DNA from: Bombyx mori
Lineage: Eukaryota; Arthropoda; Insecta; Lepidoptera; Bombycidae
DNA: 64,000 bases
Direction of reading: 5' to 3'
Assembly: GCF_030269925.1 (NCBI RefSeq)
Contig: NC_085119.1
Span: 15,163,001-15,227,000, forward strand
A model generated the notes under the pieces. The model made no database searches. It had not been told where the DNA came from and saw only the letters and a program-made list of their open reading frames with translations. A program made the translations under genes and the position numbers. The first letter of the stretch is position 1; each line of letters opens with the position of its first letter. Of this stretch, positions 1 to 11,541 are shown in pieces.

Positions 1-913
1 TTGTTTTAAATTAAATGAACCATCATTCTAATTATAATTAAAAAAAAAAACATTTGTCTTAGATCTTCAATATAATTAAGTTTTTATAAACAGTTCTTAG
101 TAAGCTAAACACTAAGACTGAGAATTGCTTGAAGACCTACAAGACGTATTTGAAACCCGAATAATCATCAAAGCGTTCTCTAAAGCCAAAATCAACCTAC
201 GCATCTACGTGTGAAGCACTCATTAATAAGCAATAACCTATCCGACCCTCGAATGTTCTGACTAACGTGTAGGTATATCACACCCGCTGACGTGGGTCTC
301 TCTGACCCTACTAATTTGAAATTGAGAGTATTGCAAAACAAAGCGAGCCCGACTTCAAAGTGGGCAAATTGTGCTCCCTCCTCGCCATTACTTGACAAAA
401 CCTAAAGTATTAAGTCCTTGTGTTTTGGTTACTTCATTTCTACTTTGTTCTAGAATGTTCTTCAGATACGATTCATATAACGTGGTAGCAGCATTAGCGA
501 GGAACGAAGGGAATACTCGTATTTTCTGGTACCCGAGCAGATTTTGTATTCTAAATTTTATAATCTTATAATATAATATTTGCTATGTGTATGTGCTATA
601 ATTCTCATGTTGTATTTGTTATTTTAGTTATGTGTTATTTGTTCTACACACACTTATCACTTTTTATTATTATTCTCATTATCCTCTCGCAGGTCTGCTG
701 GAAGAGATTTCTCAAAGAAATAAGCAGTGCCTTTGTACATAATTTTCCTATTACTCTGTACTGTGTCTTGTTTTCTGTGTGTACATAAATAAATAAATAA
801 ATAAATAATCTTAAAATAAACGATACCAAATAATAATGCTTACCTTGGAGAAAAACATTTAAAGTGTAATAGGATAGGCTCTTACAACTATAATGCTATA
901 CTATATAAAATGA
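1..913. other. AT-rich stretch, no gene recognised
   Basis: I see no coding region, RNA gene or recognised transposon. The short open frames have no domain, splice-site support or coding character. The only clear structure is the microsatellite at 784-808. Confidence 0.5.
784..808. repeat. (AAAT)n microsatellite
   Basis: About six tandem AAAT-type units, a common simple repeat in AT-rich insect DNA. Confidence 0.9.
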
Positions 914-1352
914 AGTCGTCGTGGCCTAACGGATAAGACGTCCGGTGCATTCGTGTTGAGCGATGCACCGATGTTCGAATATCAGGCGGGTACCAATTTT
1001 CTAATGAAATACGTACTCGACAAATGCTCACGATTGACTTCCACGGTGAAGGAATAACATCGTGTAATAAAAATGAAACCCGCAAAATTATAATTTGCGT
1101 AATTACTGGTGGTAGGACCTCTTGTGAGTCCGCGCGGGTGGGTACCGCCGCCCTGCCTATTCTGCCGTGAAGCAGTAATGCGTTTCGGTTTGAAGGGTGG
1201 GGCAGCCGTTGTAACTATACTGAGACCTTAGAACTTATATCTCAAGGTGGGTGGCGCATTTACGTTGTGGATGTCTATGGGCTCCAGTAACCACTTAACA
1301 CCAGGTGGGCTGTGAGCTCGTCCAACCATCTAAGCAATAAAAAATAAAAAAA
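914..1352 (+). mobile_element. Bm1 SINE, full length
   Basis: The copy starts with a tRNA-Arg-like head (GTCGTCGTGGCCTAACGGAT) that carries the Pol III A-box region. A B-box-like motif follows, damaged here (TTCGAATATC instead of TTCGAATCCC). The Bm1 body comes next, and the copy ends in CAATAAAAAATAAAA. It is one of the few copies in the window with both head and tail. Confidence 0.92.
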
Positions 1353-2181
1353 ACAGCAAACTAATATCATCCATCCTAATTTCGAATTTGGGACCTTGCA
1401 GTACAATATACAGTCACTAGCACCACATTGATAATCTAATTAACACTCAAAACTATGTTAGCTCAACATACGTCATTGTGTGCTACTCCTACTGGAAGTT
1501 AATAAAGTAACGTCTAGTCAAAATCAAAACAAGCTTTTAAAATGACTTTATTTGGTAAGCCGATTAGTCATTGACAGCCTGACCTCAGATTATCAAGAAA
1601 CAAGACCAGACCAGGAAGAACCTTAACAAACAGACACAAGTGACACTGTGTCGACACGCCATTTGTTTGTCCAAAGATCTGAGACATGTGAGAACATCAT
1701 AATAGTCTTGACTAAATAGAGAAAACGGACACAAGCTTTGGAGATCGAAAGAAAAACACTTGAGAATCGGTTGCTTGTTTGCTTGATTACGACTTTTTGA
1801 TTGCATTAACCTTTGAAGATGATGAACGAAGCTATTGTTGGCTAGTCCACTGATGATCTTAAAGTAAATTAAAACCCAATACTCTGTTATATACAAATAA
1901 AAGGAAATTTGTATGTCTGATTTCTACTGGAGTATTTCAAAAGTGTTTTGTTGATTTGACACTATATCAAAATATTATGAATTGACTGTGACTTTTGTTT
2001 CTTTGTTTAGGATATGTAATTAATAGGCTAAATAATTACATAAAACTAATTTTCTAAGAAAGTTATTTTTAATCACCAATATTTTCAGTCCTTTTTTCCT
2101 CAGTTTGACCTTTTTTATCCGGAAACGGCGTCATTATTAGCTTTATTCAAACAGAAAGAATAGTCTATATTTTTAGATATT
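1353..2181. other. No gene recognised
   Basis: AT-rich DNA. A 103-codon open frame on the minus strand (1585-1896) has no recognisable domain, and I regard it as chance. Confidence 0.5.
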
Positions 2182-2478
2182 ACTAGCTGACCCGGCAGAC
2201 TTCGTAGTGCCTCAATCGATAAATAAAAGACCTAAACTTTTGTACAAAATAAATTTAAAACAAACAAAAGAAATCCGTCTGACGGGGGACACATCATAGG
2301 AAAAACAAAATTGTTATTTTTGTTACTTCCGATATTTTCATATTTATCTACCTTTTAAACCTTCTCTGAACTTCTACAAATAATTCAAGACTAAAATTAG
2401 CCAAATCGCTCCAGCCGTTCTCGAGTTTTAGCGAGACTAACGAACAGCAATTAATTTTTATATATATAGAAGAAGAAG
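2182..2478 (+). repeat. RTE-like LINE 3' end (family 1)
   Basis: The copy begins ACTAGCTGACCCGGCAGAC and ends in an ATATATAGA-type tail. This layout is typical of RTE-clade 3' regions in insects. Near-identical copies lie at 8469-8760 (plus) and 35178-35482 (minus). The clade assignment is from memory of the motif; the repeat itself is seen directly. Confidence 0.7.
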
Positions 2479-2979
2479 ATTTGTGTAAATCAAATATCAA
2501 TTTCAACGCAAAATATTAAGGTAGTCGTGACCTAAACATAATTAAAACTACATTTAGGGTTTAATTATGAGATTTCTAGGATCTAAGCGCATACAAGCAA
2601 ACGAAGTAAACTCAAATTACACCGTAATATTCTGACCTGGGCTTATTACAGAAAGTATTGTGTAAACGGGCCTTAACTGTGCAAAGCGTACTGTATTGGT
2701 CTTGTTGGAAAACGTTCGAACCGGTGTCATCTTCATCGCCCCCGCGCTGTGTCATGAATCTACTGCAAACGGAAAGGTGATCTCATATGCTATTAAAATG
2801 GAAACTTGATTTTGCTTTTTGCGAATACCCAGATTAAGTGTGATATGACATCGCTTTTCGAGTCAACGGCCGTATTGTTTTTGTGCCATAGCAGAGTCGA
2901 CCGACGATGACCTTATCAAACGATAAACAATGTAATTTGTATATTTTTTTTCTATTCGTATGTATTTTTGTATAGCTTT
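2479..2979. other. No gene recognised
   Basis: Unique-looking DNA with no open frame of note and no recognised repeat. Confidence 0.45.
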
Positions 2980-3383
2980 TTTTTATTGCTTAGGTGGGTG
3001 GACGAGCTCACAGCCCACCTGATGTTAAGTGGTTACTGGAGCCCACAGATATCTACAACGTAAATGCGTCAACCACCTTGAGATATAACTTCTCTGGTCT
3101 GATATAGTTACAACGGCTGCCTTACCTTTCAAACCGAAACTCATTACTGCTTCACGGCAGAAATAGGCGGGGTGGTGTTACCTACCCGTGCGGACTCACA
3201 AGAAGTTTTACCACCAGTAATTACGCAAATTAAAATTTTTGCGGGTTTGATTTTTATTACACGATGTTATTCCTTCACCGTGGAAGTCAATCGTGAATAT
3301 TTGTTAAGTACGTATTTCATTAGAGAAATTGGTACCCGCCTGCGGGATTCGAACACCGGTGCATCGCTAGATACGAATTACGA
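2980..3383 (-). mobile_element. Bm1 SINE, head truncated
   Basis: Minus-strand copy that reads from the A-rich tail (2980) through the body to the B-box region (GATTCGAACACC on the plus strand). Similarity stops inside the tRNA-like head, where the sequence turns into short GAATACGA-type repeats. Confidence 0.88.
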
Positions 3384-3597
3384 ATACGATACTAGAAACT
3401 TGCACGGGTTGAGTCTATCTTGCATTAGAGGCTTGCCAAAGCATATAGCATAATGTGAATGCCTCCACTTACTTTGAGACATGAGGTCAAAAACCGATTA
3501 GTGTTGCATAACGGCTATCTCACCCATCAAATCGAAACGTATGTCCGAGTCGCGGTAAATATATGCACATTGATAGAACCCATTACAATAACCCTAA

Positions 3598-4031
3598 TCT
3601 ATATATTAATACGTGAAGCGAAAACTTTGTATTCCTTTTTACGAAAATTGCTCGGACGGAGGAGTATGAAATTTTCCACACTTATAGAGAATATAGAGAA
3701 GAAGTGCACAATGCTAATTTTTTTTTAAATAATACCTAAAAGATACATTAAATCAATAAAGAAAACATTACACACACTACATACCATGTGTTTGACGCAC
3801 ACACGCATGCATACTATTAATTGTGAAACTTTTGTTCTTGACGTCTGTGGTCAAATTGAGAATAGATTAAATATTGTTTATCTTTATTAATATTTTTCTA
3901 TAGTGTAGTCTTGGCGAAATTTATGATTAAAGAAGTATAAGTAATAGTCTTTGAAAATAGAATCATAATAGTGTACAAACTTACAATTTTAATTAATTAT
4001 AGTCGAATTTCGACTACTGCGGGACCACTAG
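3598..4031 (-). repeat. RTE-like LINE 3' end (family 2)
   Basis: Reverse complement of the roughly 410-bp repeats at 16309-16719 and 43532-43944. On its own strand it starts ACTAGTGGTCCCGCAGTAG and ends TTAATATATAGAT. An embedded open frame (3459-3728) is shared among copies and is not a host gene. Confidence 0.75.
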
Positions 4032-4699
4032 TAATAGTAATTACGCAGATATAGAATAAAATAAAATGTTTATTTTTATATATTGTGACAACTTTTTAAA
4101 GCTATGCCATATCTATCCATGGCTTGGAGGTTGAACAAACAAAATCTAAAATCTACTACAGATAATAATGTTCACAAACAAACAAAAATGTTTTTTCCTA
4201 TTCATGCTCTAGTTGTAGTAAATATATAATAATATTTAAGACACAAAACGTTTCTTTAAAATCCAATAAAAGATTTAATACGAAACAAAATTTTCTTCTC
4301 CAACGCCATTAGCTTTTGAGACAAGAAAAGAACTCGTAAAAATCGTTTAAGCACCGCGGCAGTTAACATCATCGTAATGGGATATTCGAAGTAAAATACA
4401 GCGCAGTCCCACCCCCAGTATGCCGATTTTATTAGGCACATGTCTAGCATTATTTACAGTGAACTCGGTGATCCCTGGCAGAGGTATACGTCTCCGAATG
4501 TCGAACGTATTCACTGGAAGTGTATTCATATTAGATTTTCACGACTTCAATGCCAATATTCAGGGCCTGATTCAGGTGAAAGCATTTTTGACCACCACAT
4601 TTTTTATTTTTGGTAAAACTTTCAGCACTTCTTGGAATCTTTTCTCTATTCAAAACTCCTTGAAAATGAAAAATCTAAATCAGAAAAGTTTTTTATTCG

Positions 4700-4876
4700 A
4701 ATTGGTTCAAGCTTAGTGGGTCGCGATTCAAATCTGGTGGTAGATTATGCAAAGCACTGCTCTTGCTATGGTTAAAGTTATCAACATCGTCAGGTTTGAG
4801 CCCCACGAGCTTACCTACTTGTTAGGGATACGCTCAAATGGCCTCTCAAAGCCATTAGCATAGGTAGGAAAATAAA
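4700..4876 (+). repeat. Interspersed repeat A, diverged
   Basis: Shows the block order of repeat A (GTGGGTCGCG, then a CATCGTCAGGTTTGAGCCCC motif, then TAGGTAGGAAAA tail) seen better at 22843-23203. Probably an old LINE 3' end. Confidence 0.65.
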
Positions 4877-5329
4877 AATGGATATCCAAGACTTGCTACA
4901 ATCGTCTTATAACAACTATTACCCTACAAGCCGGAATGCGGCAGTATTTAATTATGAAATCTTTTAATAAGCAGATTATTGTTATCTACCAATTTGGGCT
5001 AACCATAAGCCCTGCCACTAATTAATATGATTTATATACTAAAATCCTTAACGGATATTTTATACTGATACGGACATTTTTAGTCCTTTCAAAGACACTT
5101 CATTAATGGAAAGTATATCGTATATACATTACCCTTATACGTACCCTTATCTATTACGTGCAAGATTTACTAACACCTCTATTATACTTTACTATACTAA
5201 TCCATATTTAATTATTAATCTATTAAAAATTGATAGTATCTAATCAGTAACTAGCACATCGTCATCAACTCGATTATGTTATTATTATGTTAATAATTCA
5301 AGTATATTTATTGCCATCTCATCGGCTTT
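4877..5329. other. Unassigned DNA upstream of the peptide gene
   Basis: AT-rich with no repeat or gene recognised. It could hold distal regulatory sites of the gene at 5525 or a non-coding upstream exon. Confidence 0.4.
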
Positions 5330-5524
5330 AAAGCCTCGACCGTGACCCCCATTCGACGTCCTTACTCCGCCCCTCGCCGCGGTCGTATCGAGAATGTCGC
5401 CGATACATTCGATACTTTATCCGAGTCAAGAGAACGCGCGACACGGAGCACTGTCAAATAAATACAGGTCGATACACATCTCCGATCTTTTCTGTACTCC
5501 TAGTACTCCCGAATTGTATTGGCA
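5330..5524 (+). promoter_or_regulatory. Candidate promoter and 5' UTR of the peptide gene
   Basis: This block is clearly GC-richer than its surroundings and lies directly upstream of the exon-1 ATG. The hexamer CGATAC (or its complement) occurs four times, at 5385-5390 (reverse), 5401-5406, 5410-5415 and 5470-5475. Two of these make a spaced inverted pair, GTATCGA (5385-5391) and TCGATAC (5409-5415). An AT-rich AAATAAATA at 5456-5464 could serve as a TATA-like element, placing a start near 5485-5495 and a 5' UTR of about 30-40 nt. The start site is inferred; a spliced upstream leader exon is the alternative. Confidence 0.4.
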
Positions 5525-5621
5525 ATGAAAATCTGTTTGGTTTTCGTATTACTCGGCTGTGTCTGTGCGTGGACCTCCGGAATGTTATACAGAAGAGATG
5601 CGGATAACGTTTTGAAACCTG
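5525..5621 (+). CDS. Small secreted peptide precursor, exon 1 (signal peptide)
   Basis: First coding exon of a two-exon gene completed at 14889-15025. It starts at the ATG at 5525 with purines around -3 (GGCA before ATG) and encodes residues 1-32 plus the first base of codon 33. Residues 1-19 form a typical secretory signal: Lys2, then the hydrophobic run ICLVFVLLGCVCAW. Cleavage is likely after Ala15 or Gly19. A dibasic Arg23-Arg24 follows. The exon ends in CCTG followed by GTAAGA, a strong donor, in phase 1. Reading through the donor gives a longer open frame ending at 5794, but its composition becomes intron-like at once. I do not recognise the family. The product is predicted to enter the secretory pathway and may be cleaved at basic sites. 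Alternatives are a short structural or antimicrobial secreted protein, or a gene with extra exons I cannot see. Confidence 0.68.
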
Positions 5622-6448
5622 GTAAGAAAGAATCACTATTTAAATCACTTAATATATATGTGTATATAAGAAACATTAATTTTAATGAATTCCAATTTGA
5701 GAAGAAACAAAAAAAACAGTTTTGCATGTCGATAATTCATATTTTTTGTTCACAAAGGTTGTGGATCGATTTTAATGCGGCCTTTTTTTCCTGAGTTTGA
5801 TTATTAATTGCAAATCACACGATAAGAAATGATAGGAAAGCATTATCAAAAAAAAATATGCTTCTCGAAAGATCGCCTACTGCTTTATATATATTACTGC
5901 AATTAATAATAAGTTTTTAGTGTCATTTTGTCTAATCTTAACGGTACTACAGCGCAGTCGATTCCACAGTAAAGAAGTTTACCTTCGAGAAACTTTCATT
6001 AGAGATATAATATGCGTTTAAGTTTTACAACAAAACTTCCTGGTGTGTAAAATATTTCATAGTTTCTTTGTACAATTATGTTTTAAACAATCAGAAACTT
6101 ATGTTTGTTAGTCATATAGAGCTATGGTTGCGATTTGAATTTTTTTGTGAACGCATGTAACAAAAATTTTAAACGAATTATTTTAGTTTGGATGATTTTA
6201 TAAATATACAAATCGATTTAAACCGTACAGCATTAGACAGTAAGTTGATTTCGTAAAAAGTTTGTTGGGGTTGCAAATTAGGAAGACCTACTGGTTGCAT
6301 TAGTTTTTTCATTGCAAAAATTTTCGTTGTTTTGTCAAGAAAAACTGAACTTGAGATTTATTATTCGATTAATATAATTATATAAATAACTTCTGTACCT
6401 ATTATTGCATATATATAATCAATTTATATATATATGGGTAACCTTAAA

Positions 6449-6655
6449 GTCGTTGTGGCCTAAAGGATAAGATGCCCGGTGCATTCCTATCAAGCGATGC
6501 AACTGCACCGGTGTTCGAATCCCGCAAGCGGGTACCAATTATTCTAATGAAATACGTACTTAACGAATGTTCACGATTGACTTCCACGGTGAAGGAATAA
6601 CATCGTGTAATAAAAATCAAACCCGCAAAATTATTATATGATTTGCGTAATCACT
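6449..6655 (+). mobile_element. Bm1 SINE, head half only
   Basis: Holds the tRNA-like head with an intact B box (GTTCGAATCCC) and the body down to the AATTTGCG region, then stops, so the tail half is missing. The head carries a short internal expansion (ATGCAACTGCACC). Confidence 0.85.
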
Positions 6656-6979
6656 TAACAAACGCAAATATTATAATTTTGTTAAAATAACAAAGTAACG
6701 TATAACATTTATAAAAGCTGTTTATCTAAATCCTTGAAGGTTAAATGATAATTTGGTTATTAATATGTGTTTACTTAAAGCTGGATTTTCCGGTCTGTGC
6801 TAGTATTAAAGATAATCAATGTAAATTCATCGTATACCTTTCCGCTCCATTTATTCAAGCTTCTATACCTCTCAAATTCCAAGTTTTTTATTTGTAGAAA
6901 CAATTAATGAATAGAACTGGCTAGTAAATATTATAGACAACTTCACTTCTGATTAAGTATTGTCCTACGTAAAGTAAAC

Positions 6980-7172
6980 GAGTAAAGACTCTGTCCTATT
7001 TCTGCCACGACGCAGCTCTGCGCTCCTGTAGAAATGGGCACACTGCTAACTACAAATGAGGCATTGACCTCAAGCCTCAGTTCCGATGGTATCGTCCACA
7101 CTGATGTCTACGGGCTCTAGTACCCACAAAACACCAAGTGGATCGTGGAAACACCAATAAAAGAATAAAAGG
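6980..7172 (+). repeat. Old, diverged Bm1 tail
   Basis: Retains TATTTCTGCC, GATGTCTACGGGCTC and an A-rich end in Bm1 order, with heavy divergence between. Confidence 0.4.
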
Positions 7173-8100
7173 CTATAGACATTGTTTACAAAGACGAGAG
7201 CACGGTGTAGTGCTTTCATTCATAATACCTATATAACAAATTAGCAGACATGTTTTATTGACACTTCTTTCTTTTCTGCAAGCAATGTAACACAAATCAG
7301 CTGACGGGTGGGGTCAACGCTCTCGCAATATGCGAGGGGCGTCCATTATCTACTATCACTTTATATAGACAGTCGGATTCTAAAATATGAAGCATTTCGT
7401 ATATGCTAGGATTTCCTTTGCTTCTGATAACTTACAATATACATATTCAAATCTAAAATATGATTTATTTAAACGTTACGTGTATTCTGCAGCATGTATG
7501 ATAAAATAATATACATATATACATAGAAATAAAAAATAGAAAAATCTGTAAAATAATACATTCGTCAAAAAACTGGTGTCAATCAATAATTTGAGCTTTT
7601 GTAATTAAAATGTGAAATCGATAATACATCTTCAATTTTAGGGTTATAATCTATCTTATTTAAATTCATTAAATTACTTGCAATTCATTTCATGTGACCA
7701 CTGTTTAATGTACGTCTGTAATTAATTACTATTACAGGCATTTCGGGAATACTGTCCGAGGATTTCGTGTATCACGATCACGTGTGCACGATATCAAAAA
7801 TGGATTCGTTATTTGTATATGAGTTGAGTACTTTATTTGCTAATTTAATAATAGACGTTATGCCAATGCCATTGTAGGGAATGACACCCCCCCCCCCCGC
7901 TTAGCTGCTTACTATGCAGTTATAGTAGCAGCATACGTTAGTCAGTCAGTGGTCAACGTGCAGCGATCCACCGCGGTCGCTGACGCTAATAAACATGTAA
8001 TTATATGCAGTGTTTTATTGACCGCTCCGATGAGGTTTATGGAGGACAGCACCCATTGCACAACCGCTTGCAACGCCTCTTCCTCCTTCATCTCCCTAAA

Positions 8101-8168
8101 AACCTCACACTGGTGACGCCGGTCTCCCACGTGACAGGCGGGGATACTGACCACTATACTACCTAAAA
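8101..8168 (-). pseudogene. tRNA-Asp(GTC)-like remnant
   Basis: On the minus strand the D arm, the anticodon loop CTGTCAC (anticodon GTC) and the variable region closely match the intact tRNA-Asp at 46648-46719. The acceptor has decayed (TTTTAGG on the 5' side). The T arm is replaced by GGCGTCACC, so the B box is destroyed. A stem change from GCGGG to GTGGG gives a G-T pair. It is either a dead tRNA gene or the worn head of a tRNA-derived SINE. Confidence 0.7.
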
Positions 8169-8468
8169 CTAGAAGACTATGACTTTGACGGCATATCTAG
8201 AGATATGCATTAACATTGTCCCGTCTACAGGATACGTGTCGTCTCTCCTCATTTAATAAAAACCGATGTGTTTTAAATTGTCTTTCGAACCATAACAATA
8301 AATTTTAATTACACCTGCCGTAAAATAATCGCTACTGGTTACAACATCCACAGCTCGGTTGCATAATAACCTTGAGAATGTGCGCTGCAAAGGAAACGTG
8401 CACTTTCGAACTAATTCGGCTCTGTACGGCTGTTTCTCGGTTGGTCACTAATAGTATTATATTTAAAA

Positions 8469-8760
8469 ACTAGCTGACCTGGCAGACTTTGTAGTGCCTC
8501 AATCGATAAATAAAAGACTTAAACTTTTGTATAAAATAATCTTAAAACAAACAAAAGGAATCCGTCCGGCGGGGGACACATCAAATGAAAAACAAAATTG
8601 TTATGTTTATTTAATTCCGAGCATTTTCATATTTATCTACCTTTTAAACCTTCTCTGGAATTTCAAAAATAATTCAAGACCAAAATTAGCCAAATCGCTC
8701 CAACCGTTCTCGAGTTTTAGTGAGACTAACGAAAAGCAATTCATTTTTATATATATAGAT
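8469..8760 (+). repeat. RTE-like LINE 3' end (family 1)
   Basis: Second plus-strand copy of the repeat at 2182-2478, with the same start (CTAGCTGACC) and an ATATATAGAT end. A 153-codon frame across it (8494-8955) is not a host gene. Confidence 0.72.
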
Positions 8761-9054
8761 ATAAAGTTTACTTTTATTGTAATTCTGTACCCATTAGTCC
8801 CATTTGCCCTAAAGCTCTGTCTATTTCTGTGGGAAAGCAATCATAGATTTCGATTGGAAAGTCCGATCTCTTCGCGGAAGCGACAAAGCTCAGTAACGAT
8901 TTTGAATGTGTGCTCTATGTCTAAACTTGCTAATAATAGTTTTGCAAAACAATAGAGCATACTGGGAGCCACTACAGGATCTACAATGTTTGCTTATTAC
9001 TATTATAAAGCAGTCATAGATTGCGATTTCAAAAATGATAGCCTTTTAAAATAA

Positions 9055-9255
9055 TTTTTTTTTATTGCTTAGATGGGTGGATGAGCTCACAGCCCATCTG
9101 GTGTTAAGTGGTTACCGGAGCCCATAGACATCTACAACGTAAATGCGCCACCCACCATGAGATATAAGTTCTAAGGTCTCAAGTACAGTTACAACGGCTG
9201 CCACACCCTTCAAACCGAAACGCATTACTGCTTCACGTCCTACCACCAATAATAA
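9055..9255 (-). mobile_element. Bm1 SINE, tail part with internal deletion
   Basis: A-rich tail and body follow the usual order until the CTTCACG region, then jump to the CCTACCACCAATAA block, losing about 60 bp. Confidence 0.85.
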
Positions 9256-10634
9256 GATTTCACTCCATTTCTCAAGGTACGTGGTGAAATTCAGGTAACT
9301 ATGAATTTGCTTTTTAGGTAGCTGCTTAATTTTCTTGTATAATACCACAAGTGGAATGGCATCTTTTCATATGTATACACTTGCGTCCGTCTACACCAAT
9401 ACCCATAAAAAGCTAATATCAATTAAGAGTTTCGCTAATGAACTAAGCACCATGATGCATATCTGAAACGCGCAAGGTCGACTTTGTTTACCAAACTTGG
9501 TCGTGAAAACTTAACCGGCTCCTTAAGATTGTATAGCATGTTTCACTCGATTCATAGTTTTGTTATTAAAATAACAGAATCTAGTCTCGACTGTACCCAA
9601 AAAAAAGCATTGAAATATCAAAGTAATAAATAATACTTTAAAAAAACTAACAAAATACGCTTTAATAGAAAATCCAACTAAAAAATAAAAAAAACAATTT
9701 TAATAAATTTGAATTCAATATAGTGTAAAAAAAAAATTATTTTATTGTAAAAAAGCGTGGACACGTGCGGACTCAAAAGAGGTCCTACCACCATTAGCGC
9801 ATACCTGAAACTATTAAAAAATTTAAAATAAAAAAATTACAATTCTACAACTATGCTGTACATTTTTTTGGAGTTTAGCAAACAATAAGTATTTTAGATT
9901 CAACCACTTCAATTCTAAAGGTGCGAAATGTAAATAGTATTTTCGCGTTAAAGTGTAAGCTCCACGGCCCTTTAGGTGTGAATAATGTCGAAGCCCATTG
10001 AACATGAATACCGCAAAGAATCTTGAGATATAAGGTCGATGTTTCAAATGTATTGATAACGACTGACCCTTCAAACCCGAACGCATGACTGCTTTCGTGT
10101 CAGAAATAAATATGGTGACGGCCCACTGGAACTTCAAATAGGACTAAAGCGATAGAAAGCGTTACTTATAAAGAAAGTGAGATGTAGATTATATATTTTT
10201 TTTATTTACTACAAGGAGAACCATCAGCCAACTAACATAATATAATAATCTAACAAATAATAGAAACAATAAGCCAATTAAAGGTCCTCACCAATATAAG
10301 CAAATAAAAACACTAGAGAAACAAAAACATAGAAACAAAGAATTTAAAAACAATCAGTGAACAAGAAACAACATAAGCAAAGAAGGAATACACCAGACTA
10401 ATAATACTTAAATGTATGCTTATATAATATAAACGTCACAAATTAATAAAAATCACTTGTGCTACACATCCCCGGCACGTGGCCCAGCACCCCCCGTCCC
10501 GTCATCACCCAGGAAAAATCGGGCACCTAAGCTGACGTCTCACCCCTGTGATAGACGAAAAAAATGGGTCAATATCTAACAACCTGCCAACTCTGTTCAG
10601 GTCACTACCGACACGTTAAAAGAATTTATTTTAT
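9256..10634. other. Intronic AT-rich DNA with Bm1 scraps
   Basis: No gene seen. Short Bm1-derived pieces remain near 9765-9800 (minus) and, badly diverged, at about 9960-10120 (minus). The rest is A/T-rich and unassigned. Confidence 0.45.
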
Positions 10635-10881
10635 TTTATTTTTTATTGCTTAGGTCGGTGGACGAGCTCACAGCCCACCTGGTGTAAAGTGGTTACTGGA
10701 GCCCATGGACATCTACAACGTAAATGTGCCACCCACCTTGAGATATAAGTTCTAAGATCTCATTATAGTTACAACGGCTGCCCCACCCTTCAAACCGAAA
10801 CGCATTACTGCTTCACGGCAGAAATAGGCAGGGTGGTGGTACCTACCCGCGCGGACTCACAGAGGTCCTACCACCAGTAAA
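10635..10881 (-). mobile_element. Bm1 SINE, tail half
   Basis: Well-preserved minus-strand copy from the A/T tail to CTACCACCAGTAA, where many copies in this window end. The head is absent, consistent with 5' truncation during target-primed insertion. Confidence 0.9.
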
Positions 10882-11420
10882 AATGAGTTTTGCCTATAAT
10901 TGGTGGAAGCTAGGGGCAGATAAATCAGATTTCGATGCCTTATAGATATTCTTTTAATTATTATAATAAAATAAATGGATATACGTGTATTCGTTTTATC
11001 CGTCTGGAGTATTCTTTAGACGGATGAACACATCTTCTGAACGAAAATCAGATAAACCCTCCTATCTACCTGTAAGGTCTCCTAATTATTTATCCGATCT
11101 TTTAAATACATAAATTCATTAATTAAAGGAAATTACCTATTTCCAAAATAGAAATATTCTTGTTGCGCTTTAAAAAAAAACAAAAACAAAAGATAGATTA
11201 ACGCTATAGAGCACTCAGCCAACCCTGGTATACAGTAGATTATTTTTGTGGTGATCCAGAATAATAATAATATAACTAGAGACTGCTAATCATAGATAAT
11301 TCTACTGCCACCTATCAGATACTAGCCAATATATATTAGATACATACCTAAACAAATAATAAATAAATTAGTATTCCCAATGTTATGGGTAATAGAAATT
11401 GATATACATAGTTATACCTA
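10882..11420. other. Intronic DNA, no gene recognised
   Basis: AT-rich and unassigned. The TA dinucleotide at 11419-11420 is the left half of the target duplication of the mariner that follows. Confidence 0.5.
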
Positions 11421-11443
11421 GTCAGGTCATAAATTCTGTCACA
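11421..11443 (+). repeat. Left terminal inverted repeat of the DD37D mariner
   Basis: Pairs with 12698-12720. Differences are confined to the middle four-to-five bases. Confidence 0.92.
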
Positions 11444-11541
11444 GGTTTAATGTAAAATAATTGAAACAAGTTTATTCATTATGTAACCATTCATATACCA
11501 AAATGAACTTAACAAAACATAGATTCTTATGACACTAAAGT

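Noticed and set aside
784..808. Possible telomeric or CRISPR-like repeat
   Set aside because: It is an AAAT microsatellite. No TTAGG arrays and no regularly spaced repeats with unique spacers exist in the window.
1585..1896. 103-codon minus-strand frame
   Set aside because: No recognisable motif, no splice signals, and AT-biased chance composition.
4256..4529. Overlapping hydrophobic minus-strand frames
   Set aside because: No match to a transposase or membrane-protein pattern I can name; the plus-strand reading at 4419 is the only one with splice-like borders.
7886..7899. C13 homopolymer as a functional element
   Set aside because: A lone homopolymer run, probably slippage; no surrounding structure supports a role.
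7925..8115. Possible solo LTR (AATAAA, then a TGGTGACGCC-like primer-binding motif)
   Set aside because: The motif overlaps the tRNA-Asp-like remnant, and no second LTR or target duplication was found.
8494..8955. 153-codon plus-strand frame in the intron
   Set aside because: Most of it lies in an RTE-like 3' repeat, and the remainder has no domain or splice support.
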